A DNA stretch of 64,000 nt. Source: Nitrospirota bacterium. GTDB lineage: Bacteria; Nitrospirota; Thermodesulfovibrionia; Thermodesulfovibrionales; JdFR-85. Position 1 is the first letter of the stretch. Each line of letters starts with the position of its first letter. Of the stretch, positions 1-8,898 are shown in pieces. The DNA lies in the NCBI GenBank assembly GCA_035873375.1, contig JAYWMQ010000061.1, positions 1 to 64,000 on the forward strand, given 5' to 3'. The notes under the pieces were generated by a model that worked only from the letters and a program-made list of their open reading frames with translations, did no database searches and was not told where the DNA came from. The translations under genes were made by a program, and so were the position numbers.

Positions 1-98
1 TTATCAAGGTAAATTAGTCAAGCATTAAAGAACAGCAGACAATGGATATCGGACAGGTGACCTGGTTTGTTTTGGAATCGTTACCGGTTGCAAACGGG

Positions 99-2432
99 TC
101 AGATATTGTCTTCCATTTCCCAGACACCACAGGGGCAGATGCCTGCACAGAAACCGCAACCAATACACAGGGCCTCGTCAACCACATAGGCATAGGAGCC
201 GTCCCCGGATTCCTGTCTGCTGATGGCCCCGTAATAACAGGTGGCCTCACACATACGGCAGTCCCTGCATACGGCACAGGACATACAGCGGTTTGCCTCT
301 GTCTCGGGTTTAAACGGTTCACCGCGGCAGACGTCATAATAGGCGGTCTTTATTTTATCGTAAGGGATGACGGGCTTTGGTGCCGGCCTGTAGTATGATC
401 TTCCGGAGAGCAGGGCATGAACTGCCATGGCTGCCTTTCCGCCCTGGCCTATGGCATGAGTGACAAGGCCAAGTCTTGTGGCATCACCAATTGCGTATAT
501 CTTCGGGTCGGATGTATGACCAGCCTCGTCTGCCTCGATCCAGCCGTTCTTGTCGGTATGGACTGTTGGCGGCAGGAAATCCGTTACAGGGGAGTCTCCT
601 ATGGAGACAACCACAAGATCTGCCTCAAGGGAGGTCCCGTCCGTGAAGTAGACCCGTCCCTCTTCCCTTACATATTTTTCCGTAAACTTCGGCCACAGGA
701 TCTTTGTACCCAGGGACTCTGCAATCTCCAGCTCCTTGCCAAAAGCAGCCGGTTTCTGGACATCAACAGCAGTCACCTCTCTGGCCCCGCAGTGAAATGC
801 CTCTGCGGCAACATCCATTCCCACATTACCTGCCCCGATTATCATCACCCGCCTGCCTTTCAGGTCCGGGGGATTTCCGGTATTTATATTCCTGAGGAAG
901 TCGTAGGCAGTCGCCATGTCCTCTGCGCCGGGGACGTTAAGTTTCCTTGGCCTGTGAGCCCCGCAGGCGACCACAACAGCATCGTGAGCCCTGTATATCT
1001 CGTCGAATTTCTCCTTGCTCACCTTTACACCGGTATGTATGTTGACGCCTATCTCTTTAAACCTCTCAATCTCACTCTTGAGTACATCCTGCGGAAGTCT
1101 CTCCCTGGGTATGCAGAACTCAAGCTTTCCACCCAGCTTATCCTCTGCCTCATAAAGGTCTACATCATGACCTTCAAGGGCAAGCTGCCATGCAGCAGAG
1201 AGACCACCCGGCCCCCCGCCTATAACCGCCACCTTCCTGCCGGTCTTCTCTTTCGGCTTTGGAGCCCTGGCTTCGAGACTTGCCCTGCCGAGGCCTTTTA
1301 TATTCAGGGGCTCGTCAACCATTGACCTCGTGCAGGCATCCATACAGGGGTTGGGGCATATCTCACCACAGACCGTTGCCGGAAGCGGGCTGTACTGGAG
1401 CACAAGTTCAAGGGCCTCACGGACCTTGCCTGTCCTGATGAGTTCGGCACGCTTCCTGGTCGGTATGCCGGTTGGACAGTTATACTCACAGGGTGGAGCA
1501 TATTTTTCATTGTTCCACACAGGCCTGTATCTGCGGTCAGCACCTGTTGTAATGTAGGGAAGCACTGTTGTGGGATGGGTTATATACTCTGCAAATATTC
1601 CCCCCCTGCCAACGCCAGCCTCCCATATATTGGAGCGAAACTCGGAGATTGTCTTTTTAAAAGGTCTTCTTTTTGCCCTTTCCTGTGCTGTATAGGGGAT
1701 GAGTTTTTTCCACTCTCCCATGGAGTTTGTCAGCTCGTCATAATAGCTGGATCTCTCTATCGATTCAAGAAAGGGCTTTATATGTGTGGTAAGCCACTGC
1801 CGGTCCTGCTCAGTGAGATCAAGGAGTTTTACATCTGTTTCGCTGTACCCCTCCATAGGACCACGGAAATAGATAATGCCCTCAACCATACCGACACAGG
1901 GCCGGTAACCAAGAATGTTTTTGGGGTTTCTCGGGTTTACGCCGCAGACAACTGCCACCCCGCCGGCCTTGAACTCCGCAAAGGTATCTCCCACGTCCCT
2001 GAAATACCACGACTGGGGAGGATCGAACCTGGGGTTATGCTTTGTCATTGTATCGCAACGTGCCCCGCCGCTTCCCTGTACATAAAGTATACCCTGGGCA
2101 ACTGCATTGTGGGCGCCATTGGTCACATCACCAAGGACTGTTATCCTTGCCCCGCAGTTGAGCCAGCCCACGTCATCAGAGGCACCGCCTTTGACTACAA
2201 TCTCGGTGCCGAACATCCCCATACTGCCAAGCCTCTGACCAACTGGACCCTCAACAGTAATCCTGACCGTCTCGGACCTCGGCCATATACGGCCGCCGAT
2301 GCCGTGCTGGCCGTCAGCAATTATCAGGAGATCCCTGGCACCCTGCCTTACAGCCTCCTGTATCTCCTCCTCAAATATCCGTGAGGGGACTCTCTTTCCG
2401 TTAACGATTCCCTTAATTATCACTTTACCCAT
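99..2432 (-). CDS. Glutamate synthase GXGXG domain fused to GltD-type FAD/NADPH oxidoreductase and a C-terminal ferredoxin
   Basis: This 777-residue protein would feed electrons into glutamate synthesis and also supplies the third domain of a split glutamate synthase large subunit. Residues 1 to about 240 are the GXGXG beta-helix that normally forms the C-terminus of GltB (GSGGARCDTMTKH region). Residues of about 310-380 hold the Cys-rich N-terminal Fe-S module of GltD (CEYNCPTGIP, CGEICPNPC). A dinucleotide-binding FAD site (VIGGGPGGLSAA) lies near 402 and an NADPH site (IIGAGNVGMDVA) near 535. The tail carries two 4Fe-4S motifs (CMSCAVCRDCRMC and CIGCGFCAGICPCG). It is the last gene of a three-gene minus-strand operon with the FMN and amidotransferase genes upstream. 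Fusion of GXGXG, GltD and ferredoxin differs from the classical GltB/GltD layout. The physiological electron donor (NADPH or ferredoxin) is not decidable from sequence. Confidence 0.9.
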   Translation of the reverse strand: MGKVIIKGIVNGKRVPSRIFEEEIQEAVRQGARDLLIIADGQHGIGGRIWPRSETVRITVEGPVGQRLGSMGMFGTEIVVKGGASDDVGWLNCGARITVLGDVTNGAHNAVAQGILYVQGSGGARCDTMTKHNPRFDPPQSWYFRDVGDTFAEFKAGGVAVVCGVNPRNPKNILGYRPCVGMVEGIIYFRGPMEGYSETDVKLLDLTEQDRQWLTTHIKPFLESIERSSYYDELTNSMGEWKKLIPYTAQERAKRRPFKKTISEFRSNIWEAGVGRGGIFAEYITHPTTVLPYITTGADRRYRPVWNNEKYAPPCEYNCPTGIPTRKRAELIRTGKVREALELVLQYSPLPATVCGEICPNPCMDACTRSMVDEPLNIKGLGRASLEARAPKPKEKTGRKVAVIGGGPGGLSAAWQLALEGHDVDLYEAEDKLGGKLEFCIPRERLPQDVLKSEIERFKEIGVNIHTGVKVSKEKFDEIYRAHDAVVVACGAHRPRKLNVPGAEDMATAYDFLRNINTGNPPDLKGRRVMIIGAGNVGMDVAAEAFHCGAREVTAVDVQKPAAFGKELEIAESLGTKILWPKFTEKYVREEGRVYFTDGTSLEADLVVVSIGDSPVTDFLPPTVHTDKNGWIEADEAGHTSDPKIYAIGDATRLGLVTHAIGQGGKAAMAVHALLSGRSYYRPAPKPVIPYDKIKTAYYDVCRGEPFKPETEANRCMSCAVCRDCRMCEATCYYGAISRQESGDGSYAYVVDEALCIGCGFCAGICPCGVWEMEDNI

Positions 2433-2435
2433 ATC

Positions 2436-2471
2436 TTAACCCGCAATATGTTTTCATACTTTAACCCGCAA
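2436..2471. repeat. Direct repeat TTAACCCGCAA in the spacer between the two glutamate synthase genes
   Basis: The 11-mer TTAACCCGCAA occurs at 2436-2446 and again at 2461-2471, followed by ACTCGCAAC. The same AACCCGC word forms the tandem array inside the trpE/pabB gene near 36.3 kb, so this looks like a dispersed simple-repeat family rather than a regulatory site. Confidence 0.5.
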
Positions 2472-2492
2472 CTCGCAACATCTTTTCTTTTT

Positions 2493-4154
2493 TCAACACG
2501 CATAACTTATCTCCAGACGTTCGGCAACAGCCGGGTCATCTGCACTTATACCGTCGGACATACCGATGGGCAGCTCCGTGCTCCTTCCCATGGGGGCAAA
2601 AATCTTCTTCAACTCCACATCCAGCGACTTAAAGACCTCAACAACTCTTTCGGCCACATTGTCGGGGTCAAGTCTCCTGTAAAGTTTCGGATCCTGTGTT
2701 GTGATACCCCTTGGACACTTTCCGATATTACAGACATTGCAGCGGTTGTATTCATCACCCAGGCAGCCTGCAGCGGCCTGCATTATGTATTTCCCTATAG
2801 AGACAGCCGAGGCACCGAGCATAAAGAGGGCTGCTGAGTTTGCAGCAAGATTACCCTTCTTTCCCACGCCCCCTGATGCTATAAGGGGCAGCTCGTTCTG
2901 CTTGCCCTGCTTTACCAGGTCGAGGTAACACTCCCTCAGATTCGAGGCAATCGGATGCCCCATCTTGTCCATCGAGACATTGTAAGCCGCCCCTGTGCCA
3001 CCGTCTTCACCGTCAATGGAGAGGGCTGATGCAAAGGGGTTCCTCACCAGGTTGTTCAGTACCGCCCTTGCAGTCCTTGATCCGGAAATTTTTGGATAGA
3101 CCGGCACCCTGAAACCCCATGCCATGGACATGGACTGTATCATCTTTGCCACTGATTCCTCGATCGAATACTTTGTCTGGTGCGTAGGTGGTGACGGGAG
3201 ATCAACACCCATGGGGACTCCCCTTATCTCAGAGATAAGTTTAAGTACCTTGTGGGCCATTAACAGGCCCCCGTCTCCGGGTTTTGCGCCCTGACCGTAC
3301 TTTATCTCAATGGCGCATGGGTCTTCCACCATATGCGGGATTGCCCTTACGATCTCATCCCATCCAAAGTACCCGGATGCTATCTGCAGGATAAAGTACT
3401 TCATAAACCTTGACTTCAGAAGCCTTGCCGGCATTCCGCCCTCACCTGAGCACATCACTACAGGCATGCCCTCAACTTCGTTGAGATAGGTGATACCCAT
3501 TGCAAGCCCCTCCCACATGGTGGGCGAAAGGGCGCCTATGGACATGCTGCCTATCATTACCGGGTATATCTCCCTGACCGGGGGAATGAAATCCGTCAGG
3601 GTCTTGTCCACATCAAGCCTGCCGTTAACCACCTTAAGTGGTAGCTCATCCGGGGGCAGGATTCTACCGAGATACGTCCTTATCCTGAACTCATGCCTGC
3701 CCGCGTCAAGGGCCGGGTCTGTAAGCATGGAGATCCTTGTAAATTTCAGCCTGTCCAATGTGCCCGGCTGGGGGTCGTTTCTCCTTCCACCCCTCCTGTA
3801 CGGATGACCGCCCCTGTTTTTGTGGAATATGAACTTGTGCTGGGGATTGTACTCCGGCTCTATGGCATCATTTGGACATACGAGGGTGCAGGTGCCGCAA
3901 CCCGTGCAGTAACGACCGATATCACTCGTCTGCCTTACTACAGAGACAGTTTTCCTTACAACCTTCGGCTCAGGTGTAAGCCCTTCTGAGCGGACAGCCC
4001 TTTGAACAACGACTGCCGGCTCTATTGAGAGCATGGGACAGACGGCAGTACACCTTCCACAGCGCTTGCACCTGTCGTCACGCCACCTGATTATATATGG
4101 GAAGTCCTTTATTGTTAACTCATAGTTGTGGTCCAACCTTGAAGCTGGTTCCAT
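2493..4154 (-). CDS. gltB: Glutamate synthase central FMN-binding domain protein with N-terminal ferredoxin module
   Basis: This 553-residue protein is the synthase core, which converts 2-oxoglutarate plus ammonia to glutamate on FMN. Residues of about 28-100 hold two 4Fe-4S motifs (CKRCGRCTAVCP and CTGCGTCTLVCP), a fusion seen in archaeal-type GltB. The FMN/2-oxoglutarate barrel includes GEDGGTGAA, and the 3Fe-4S signature CNVCNIGKCPRG lies near the C-terminus. It has no amidotransferase or GXGXG domain; these are in the flanking genes. The start at 4154 lies inside the upstream gene (40 nt overlap) but is supported by a strong GAGGAGGTG Shine-Dalgarno just upstream, implying coupled translation. 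Confidence 0.92.
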   Translation of the reverse strand: MEPASRLDHNYELTIKDFPYIIRWRDDRCKRCGRCTAVCPMLSIEPAVVVQRAVRSEGLTPEPKVVRKTVSVVRQTSDIGRYCTGCGTCTLVCPNDAIEPEYNPQHKFIFHKNRGGHPYRRGGRRNDPQPGTLDRLKFTRISMLTDPALDAGRHEFRIRTYLGRILPPDELPLKVVNGRLDVDKTLTDFIPPVREIYPVMIGSMSIGALSPTMWEGLAMGITYLNEVEGMPVVMCSGEGGMPARLLKSRFMKYFILQIASGYFGWDEIVRAIPHMVEDPCAIEIKYGQGAKPGDGGLLMAHKVLKLISEIRGVPMGVDLPSPPTHQTKYSIEESVAKMIQSMSMAWGFRVPVYPKISGSRTARAVLNNLVRNPFASALSIDGEDGGTGAAYNVSMDKMGHPIASNLRECYLDLVKQGKQNELPLIASGGVGKKGNLAANSAALFMLGASAVSIGKYIMQAAAGCLGDEYNRCNVCNIGKCPRGITTQDPKLYRRLDPDNVAERVVEVFKSLDVELKKIFAPMGRSTELPIGMSDGISADDPAVAERLEISYAC

Positions 4155-5242
4155 ACCTTCACCTCCTCGGCGCCGGGTGATACGACAACCATATCGTACT
4201 TCATCGGAAATATATCATTGGAGCGCTCCCTGTCGGGTATCGCCCTGTCAAGACCGCACTCCTCTGACATAAGCGCAAACTTGCCCTTCACTCCCCCGAC
4301 AACCCCGGGCCTGAGCTTCTTTGAATCCTGTACCATAAAGCATGTGCCGTCTGGTGTGAATCCTATCACGCAGTTAGGGCCGTCAATGCAGAGCGGCCTT
4401 AAGGATATTTTCAGAAATTCCGTTGCCTCACTGTCCGGCCTCGTCTCTATCTCGGATGTCTTGAGCGGAGTGATGATATCCTTGTAGTATGTCAGGGGAT
4501 AACCAAGACGCCTGCATGTGTAATGGAGGATATGGGTAAAGACCTCGCTGTCGCTGTTGTAACCCATATAGCCGGGAAAACCCCTGCTCGTTAAAAACTC
4601 CCTTATCGGGATAAAGGCCGTATTCTCACCATTTGTCATGGACCCGTAACCCTGAATAAAGAAGGGATGGCATGCGTAGAGATTTATGGCGTAATTCGTA
4701 TTCTGCCTGCCCTGTGCAAGGATTATCTTTGCCTTTAGTGTTGAGGTATCGAGACCGAAGAACTCGCCAAGCTGAAGCGGGTCTCCAACCTCCTTCAGGG
4801 CAATAATGTCCGGATAAAAGGAAAAGACAATGATTGACTCATCCCCCTCGCCCATCTTCCTGAGGGCAATCCTTGTACTCATCAGTAGTGCCTCTCTCTC
4901 TTCAATACCCTTCTCCCTGAATGCATCAGGATACTCATAGGCCCTTGCAAAATAATAGTCACGCCTCTCAACACCTTTGACTGGTTTAATCTTTGGGGTC
5001 CAGGTGTATTTGAGTTGAAAGCCGAGGTTGTCCATGTAGCTGTCAAGGGCGTGAAGACCGTCTTTTGAACAGATACCCGAGAGGATGGGATAATCCTTCA
5101 ACTCCTCAAACTCCCCGCCGAGGTTCTTCAGGAGAAGCCCCATTCCCGAACCATCATGCCCCTCCTTCATGGTCTCAAGGGCAAGGATGTTCTCCATGGG
5201 AGATATATATTCCGATGATGTTATTGCTGACAGACGGCACAT
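4115..5242 (-). CDS. Class II glutamine amidotransferase subunit of split glutamate synthase
   Basis: This 375-residue protein is predicted to release ammonia from glutamine for the FMN subunit encoded downstream. The chain begins MCRLSAI, so Cys2 would become the N-terminal nucleophile after Met removal, as in all Ntn-type glutaminases. The internal GSMTNGENTAF and NSDSE segments resemble the glutamine-site loops of the family. It corresponds to the archaeal-type stand-alone GltB amidotransferase domain. It is first in the operon, preceded by a recognisable sigma-70-type promoter, and overlaps the next gene by 40 nt. Confidence 0.88.
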   Translation of the reverse strand: MCRLSAITSSEYISPMENILALETMKEGHDGSGMGLLLKNLGGEFEELKDYPILSGICSKDGLHALDSYMDNLGFQLKYTWTPKIKPVKGVERRDYYFARAYEYPDAFREKGIEEREALLMSTRIALRKMGEGDESIIVFSFYPDIIALKEVGDPLQLGEFFGLDTSTLKAKIILAQGRQNTNYAINLYACHPFFIQGYGSMTNGENTAFIPIREFLTSRGFPGYMGYNSDSEVFTHILHYTCRRLGYPLTYYKDIITPLKTSEIETRPDSEATEFLKISLRPLCIDGPNCVIGFTPDGTCFMVQDSKKLRPGVVGGVKGKFALMSEECGLDRAIPDRERSNDIFPMKYDMVVVSPGAEEVKVWNQLQGWTTTMS

Positions 5243-5340
5243 CTTAAAAAACTCCTCTGAGGGAAAACAGGTCCCTGATCCTTGGATAACACAGAAGGGA
5301 CAGCCCCCTTTGTGACGATAGGCGGAATTTGCCGTCCGTA

Positions 5341-5370
5341 ATAATAAAATTAATCTAATGCTTTTGTCAA
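5341..5370 (-). promoter_or_regulatory. Predicted sigma-70 promoter of the glutamate synthase operon
   Basis: On the minus strand TTGACA (5365-5370) is followed after 18 bp by TATTAT (5341-5346). The predicted transcript would carry a leader of about 90 nt, GC-rich and with self-complementary GGGACAG/CTGTCCC-like segments. No known riboswitch could be recognised in it. Confidence 0.6.
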
Positions 5371-5408
5371 ATAGGCATTAAAAACAAGGGGTTGTCCTTA
5401 TCTCTGCC

Positions 5409-6350
5409 TCATCCCGGCATCAGTGGACTCTTCAGGAATTCGTTTCTCTGTGCTGAGCGGACGGTGTTTTCAAGGAGCATTGCTATGGTTACAGGTCCGA
5501 CACCGCCGGGGACAGGGGTGATGAAGGAGGCCTTTTTCTCAACGGATTCAAAGTCAACGTCTCCAACAATGCTTCCGTCATCAAGGACATTAATCCCTAT
5601 ATCCACTACCACTGCACCCTCTTTGACCATATCTCCCTTTATCAAACCCCGCACCCCTGTTGCCGTACATATGAGATCTGCCTGACGGGTAAAGGCCCTT
5701 AGATCATGGGTTTCCCTGTGACAAACCGTAACGGTGGCCTCCTTTGCAAGCAGCATAAGTGAAAGGGGTTTTCCTACTGCAAGACTTTTCCCCACAACAA
5801 CTGCATGTTTCCCCTTTATCCCTGTGCCGTAATGCTCCAGAAGCCTTATGACACCAAAGGGGGTGCAAGGCAGAAAACTTGAGACCGTGGGCATGAACCT
5901 GCATTCGTAAAGCATCTCATAGTATCCCTCCTTGAATATCTGAAAGGTGGATTCATCTGCAGCCAGCCGTCCCACCGAAAGGGAGCCAAGGCCGTCGATA
6001 TCCTTCTCAGGAGCTATCTCGTTAACAATCCTCCTGGCATTAATCCTCTGTGGAAGGGGAAAGAGTACCAGCAGACCATTGACCCTTTCATCGCTGTTTA
6101 TTGAATGAACTACATTGAGTATCTCATTCATGGATGCAGTCTCAGGGAGTTTGAATTGATATGTAGTAACTCCAACCTTGCTGCATGCCTTTTTGGTAGC
6201 GGAAAAATACTGCCTTGAAGCAGGATTTTCGCCTATCAGCAGCAGCCCCAGTCCAACGGCTATACCGTACTGTTGAAGCTTCTCTATATCCTCTTTAACT
6301 TTCTCCCTTATACCATCGGAAAGGTTCCGCCCATCCATTATCTGTGCCAT
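5409..6350 (-). CDS. folD: FolD-like methylenetetrahydrofolate dehydrogenase lacking the cyclohydrolase residues
   Basis: This 313-residue protein aligns along its whole length with FolD (5,10-methylene-THF dehydrogenase/cyclohydrolase). Seen features are YFSATKKAC at 48-56, EKDIDG at 115-120, the Rossmann segment VVVGKSLAVGKP and the PGGVGP motif near 288. In E. coli FolD the catalytic residues are Tyr50, Lys54, Gln98 and Asp121. With a constant offset of two residues the equivalents here are Tyr48, Thr52, Leu96 and Asp119, so Lys and Gln are replaced. From family knowledge this should impair or abolish cyclohydrolase activity while leaving the dinucleotide fold. It is last in a long minus-strand operon, with a good GGAGG site before the ATG. 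The fold assignment is firm; the reaction is uncertain. Confidence 0.85.
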   Translation of the reverse strand: MAQIMDGRNLSDGIREKVKEDIEKLQQYGIAVGLGLLLIGENPASRQYFSATKKACSKVGVTTYQFKLPETASMNEILNVVHSINSDERVNGLLVLFPLPQRINARRIVNEIAPEKDIDGLGSLSVGRLAADESTFQIFKEGYYEMLYECRFMPTVSSFLPCTPFGVIRLLEHYGTGIKGKHAVVVGKSLAVGKPLSLMLLAKEATVTVCHRETHDLRAFTRQADLICTATGVRGLIKGDMVKEGAVVVDIGINVLDDGSIVGDVDFESVEKKASFITPVPGGVGPVTIAMLLENTVRSAQRNEFLKSPLMPG

Positions 6351-6405
6351 AAACTTTTCCTCCGCTTGTATTCTGAAAATTAGAGTGCAGCCTTATTATT
6401 TAAAG

Positions 6406-6942
6406 CTACCTGTTCTGTTCCTTAAACAGGGCATTTAGCCTTTCATGAAATGCAATAACTGCATCTCTCAGTTCTTCCCTTGAAACATCCCTGTTTTCAA
6501 GAAGAGAGACTATCTCCAGCAATTCGGAATCTATATTTGCGTGAATCTCTTCTTTAACGAGCTGCATCCTTTCAAGTTCATCCAGCACCCTGTTAACATC
6601 CGAGATAAATGACCTGATATAAACATCATCGTTGTTCCTTACGCACAACCGCCTCTGATAATCACCTGAGAGTATGATCCTCATCTCCATCTTTAACCTT
6701 TCAAAGGGGCCTACAAAGCGATGCGTAAAAAAGAGGGTTAAAAAAACCACAACAACCGCATAACCCGCAAAAACAATTATAAAAAAGAAGAGACCCGGTT
6801 CTATTTTTCCACCGAGTACCCTGGTTAAATATGTCAAAAAAGCCATGGCAAGAAGTGACCAGAGGATCATGAGGGCGATCGAAAACCGCAGCTCCCTGTG
6901 CCTGAAAAATCTCTTCCGTATCTTCTTTTTCTTTTTTTCCAT
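6406..6942 (-). CDS. Two-helix membrane protein with HAMP-like domain
   Basis: This 178-residue protein has a very basic N-terminus (MEKKKKKIRKRFFRHR), two hydrophobic helices at about 20-42 and 50-75, then a HAMP-like segment beginning with the Pro of FVGPFERLKMEM and a helical tail rich in Glu and Leu. No kinase, cyclase or methyl-accepting domain follows, so the output partner is not apparent. The ATG overlaps the stop of the upstream YkgJ-type gene (TAATG), indicating coupling. The function is unknown; a sensory or scaffold role is only a possibility. Confidence 0.7.
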   Translation of the reverse strand: MEKKKKKIRKRFFRHRELRFSIALMILWSLLAMAFLTYLTRVLGGKIEPGLFFFIIVFAGYAVVVVFLTLFFTHRFVGPFERLKMEMRIILSGDYQRRLCVRNNDDVYIRSFISDVNRVLDELERMQLVKEEIHANIDSELLEIVSLLENRDVSREELRDAVIAFHERLNALFKEQNR

Positions 6943-7550
6943 TACTTGTCCCTTACACCCGGAACCCGCCCGTCATAGAGGCTCCTCTCAATCAGCATCT
7001 CTGCGATAGTCTTTCGGAATCTCATCCTGTAGTCCATCTCGCGTCTTATCTGACCCTCAAGATTGGCTATCCGGGTATAAAACGGGGTGCGGTCAATAAG
7101 GTGTGTCCATTTTTTCTGAAAGGTTTTATTGAATATCCTGCAACCGGTAAAACTCTGGTTACCTTTAACCGGATGGTCGAGTCCTCCGGGAAAGCCGTGA
7201 ATCCTGCAGATAAGGGGCCTGTATTCGTAAATCCTGCATCGCCCGTCATAGTTAAGGGGGCACATCATCTCCAGCTCTTCCTCCTTGCCCCTGTGTTTGT
7301 CCAGGTCCTTCAGATAATCCCGCCCCCTTCTCATGCTTTCGTCCCTGATTTCAGCGGGCAGTTTATCAAACCCCTCAAGGAGGGCAAAAGATTCAACTAC
7401 TGTGTAGTGATAAAAGACCGTCCGGCAGCAGTTGTCATCACAACCATCACAGCTGAACCCGTAATAATCCGCTGAGTCCTTGCAAACCCTGTCGATCTCT
7501 CCATATATCTTAAAGAGTTTATCCATGAATACTGCTGCATCAAATTCCAT
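6942..7550 (-). CDS. YkgJ-family CxxCxxxxCC metal-binding protein
   Basis: This is a 202-residue protein from the ATG at 7550. A longer GTG-started version exists, but the ATG overlaps the stop of the preceding small gene as TAATG, the coupling arrangement used through this operon. The N-terminal half holds the cluster CDGCDDNCC; a second Cys set follows at CPLNYDGRC and RPLICRIHG. These are typical of the zinc/iron-chelating YkgJ (UPF0153) family, whose biochemical role is not established. It lies between the isoprenoid genes and the HAMP membrane protein. Confidence 0.75.
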   Translation of the reverse strand: MEFDAAVFMDKLFKIYGEIDRVCKDSADYYGFSCDGCDDNCCRTVFYHYTVVESFALLEGFDKLPAEIRDESMRRGRDYLKDLDKHRGKEEELEMMCPLNYDGRCRIYEYRPLICRIHGFPGGLDHPVKGNQSFTGCRIFNKTFQKKWTHLIDRTPFYTRIANLEGQIRREMDYRMRFRKTIAEMLIERSLYDGRVPGVRDK

Positions 7551-7726
7551 TAATGACCGCCTTCCGTCTCTTTGCACTCCCCGCAGGGAAAATATATGGT
7601 GATGGCATCTCTTATTCTCCTCATTGCCTCCTCTTCACTCCTGCCGTATGCCGTGTAGCCGGGGAGCTTCATTGTCTCGGCAGCCCAGAGCCCCTCTTCG
7701 GTACAATAGAGTATAATGTCCCTCAT
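7550..7726 (-). CDS. Small HicB-like (UPF0150) protein, 58 residues
   Basis: This short gene sits between ispF and the YkgJ-type gene. Its ATG at 7726 overlaps the ispF stop (ATGA), its TAA overlaps the next ATG (TAATG), and GGAGG lies seven bases before the start. The protein reads like the HicB antitoxin fold: a strand-rich start (MRDIILYCTEEGLWAAE), the LPGYTAYG hairpin, and a helix SEEEAMRRIRDAI. No DNA-binding C-terminal domain and no hicA toxin partner are visible, so this is an orphan HicB-like protein. The conserved coupling on both sides argues strongly that it is translated. Confidence 0.7.
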   Translation of the reverse strand: MRDIILYCTEEGLWAAETMKLPGYTAYGRSEEEAMRRIRDAITIYFPCGECKETEGGH

Positions 7727-8208
7727 AACGGTTCCTCCGTCAATTTTCTCAACAGGGCTGAAGCCATTGCCACAATGCCCTCACCGCGACCAACAAACCC
7801 CATGCCTTCGTTGGTCTTGGCCTTGATATTTACACACCCGTCAGGCACACCCGCCCCCTCTATAGAGCGGATCATCTCTGGGATAAAAGGGGCAAGGCGG
7901 GGTTTTTCCGTAATAACAGTTGAATCAATCCAGGCTACCTCAAAACCGTTCATCCTGACAATCTCAACTGTATGCTTCAGCATCTCAAGGCTTGATGCAT
8001 CCTTCCATTTGGGGTCTGAGTCAGGAAAGTGCTTACCTATATCACCCATCCCCATTGCCCCTATAAGTGAATCAATTATGGCATGGATGAGTACGTCTCC
8101 ATCCGAATGCGCGAGCAGGCCCTTTTCAAAGGGGATACTGACCCCGCCGATCACAAGCCTCCTGTTGGAAACAAGCCTGTGGGAATCATATCCGGTGCCG
8201 ATATGCAT
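7723..8208 (-). CDS. ispF: 2-C-methyl-D-erythritol 2,4-cyclodiphosphate synthase
   Basis: This 161-residue protein, the usual length, converts CDP-ME-2-phosphate to MEcPP in the MEP isoprenoid pathway. Zinc ligands are visible as Asp8 and His10 (GYDSHRL) and His42 (LIHAIIDS). The HSDGD motif (34-38) and the C-terminal TNEGMGFVGRGEG segment are typical. It follows ispD by six bases and shares ATGA with the small gene downstream. Confidence 0.97.
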   Translation of the reverse strand: MHIGTGYDSHRLVSNRRLVIGGVSIPFEKGLLAHSDGDVLIHAIIDSLIGAMGMGDIGKHFPDSDPKWKDASSLEMLKHTVEIVRMNGFEVAWIDSTVITEKPRLAPFIPEMIRSIEGAGVPDGCVNIKAKTNEGMGFVGRGEGIVAMASALLRKLTEEPL

Positions 8209-8214
8209 ACCGGG

Positions 8215-8898
8215 TCAGGAACGGTTCTTCAGAAAGGCCTCTGCCACGTCAAGGTCTTCCCGGGTTGTAATCTTGATATTGGTATAGTCACCCTCTATCA
8301 CCTTCACCCTGCCGCCGCGGTGTTCGACCATGGCAGCATCATCAGTAAAATACATACCGGAACTCAGGGCCTCTGTATATGCCTCCATTAGGACATTATA
8401 ATGAAATACCTGCGGGGTCTGAACAGCAAAAAGCATCTCCCTCTCAAGGGTCTTTTTAACCAGACCGTCCCTGACCTCCTTGATTGTATCCTTTACGGCA
8501 ACAGCAGTCACAACTCCGTCAAGGTCTCCAAGTGCTGCAATCGCCTTGCGTATTATCCCCGGAGTAACAAGGGGCCTTACACCGTCATGCACCAGTATAA
8601 TACAGTTCTTACGCTCAATCAGGGCAAGACCATGAGACACGGACTCCTGCCTCTCCCTGCCGCCGGGAGCAATCTTTCTGACCTTTGTGAAACCATAATG
8701 TTCCACGATCTCAAGCGCCTTTTCCATCTCATCATTGCGCATTACAGGTATGATCTCAACTATCTCCTCAACGTCTTGTAACGCACTGAGTGTCCGGGCG
8801 ATTACAGGCATCCCACCCAGATTCAGGAGGGTCTTTCCTTCTCCAAATCTCCTGCCTGAACCCGCAGACGGGACTATTGCAATAACGGGTTTCATCAT
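8215..8898 (-). CDS. ispD: 2-C-methyl-D-erythritol 4-phosphate cytidylyltransferase
   Basis: This 227-residue protein transfers CMP from CTP to MEP, the step two before IspF. The nucleotide-binding signature [13 protein letters not shown] is at residues 9-21, and VHDGVRPLV and AVQTPQVF are characteristic family motifs. The start ATG overlaps the stop of the upstream PIN-TRAM gene by 4 nt, and ispF follows directly. Confidence 0.97.
   Translation of the reverse strand: MMKPVIAIVPSAGSGRRFGEGKTLLNLGGMPVIARTLSALQDVEEIVEIIPVMRNDEMEKALEIVEHYGFTKVRKIAPGGRERQESVSHGLALIERKNCIILVHDGVRPLVTPGIIRKAIAALGDLDGVVTAVAVKDTIKEVRDGLVKKTLEREMLFAVQTPQVFHYNVLMEAYTEALSSGMYFTDDAAMVEHRGGRVKVIEGDYTNIKITTREDLDVAEAFLKNRS

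Noticed and set aside
99-2384. Long plus-strand ORFs inside the glutamate synthase genes (for example 417-1325)
   Set aside because: Antisense shadows of a well-supported gene; Cys-rich reading caused by Fe-S codons on the other strand.
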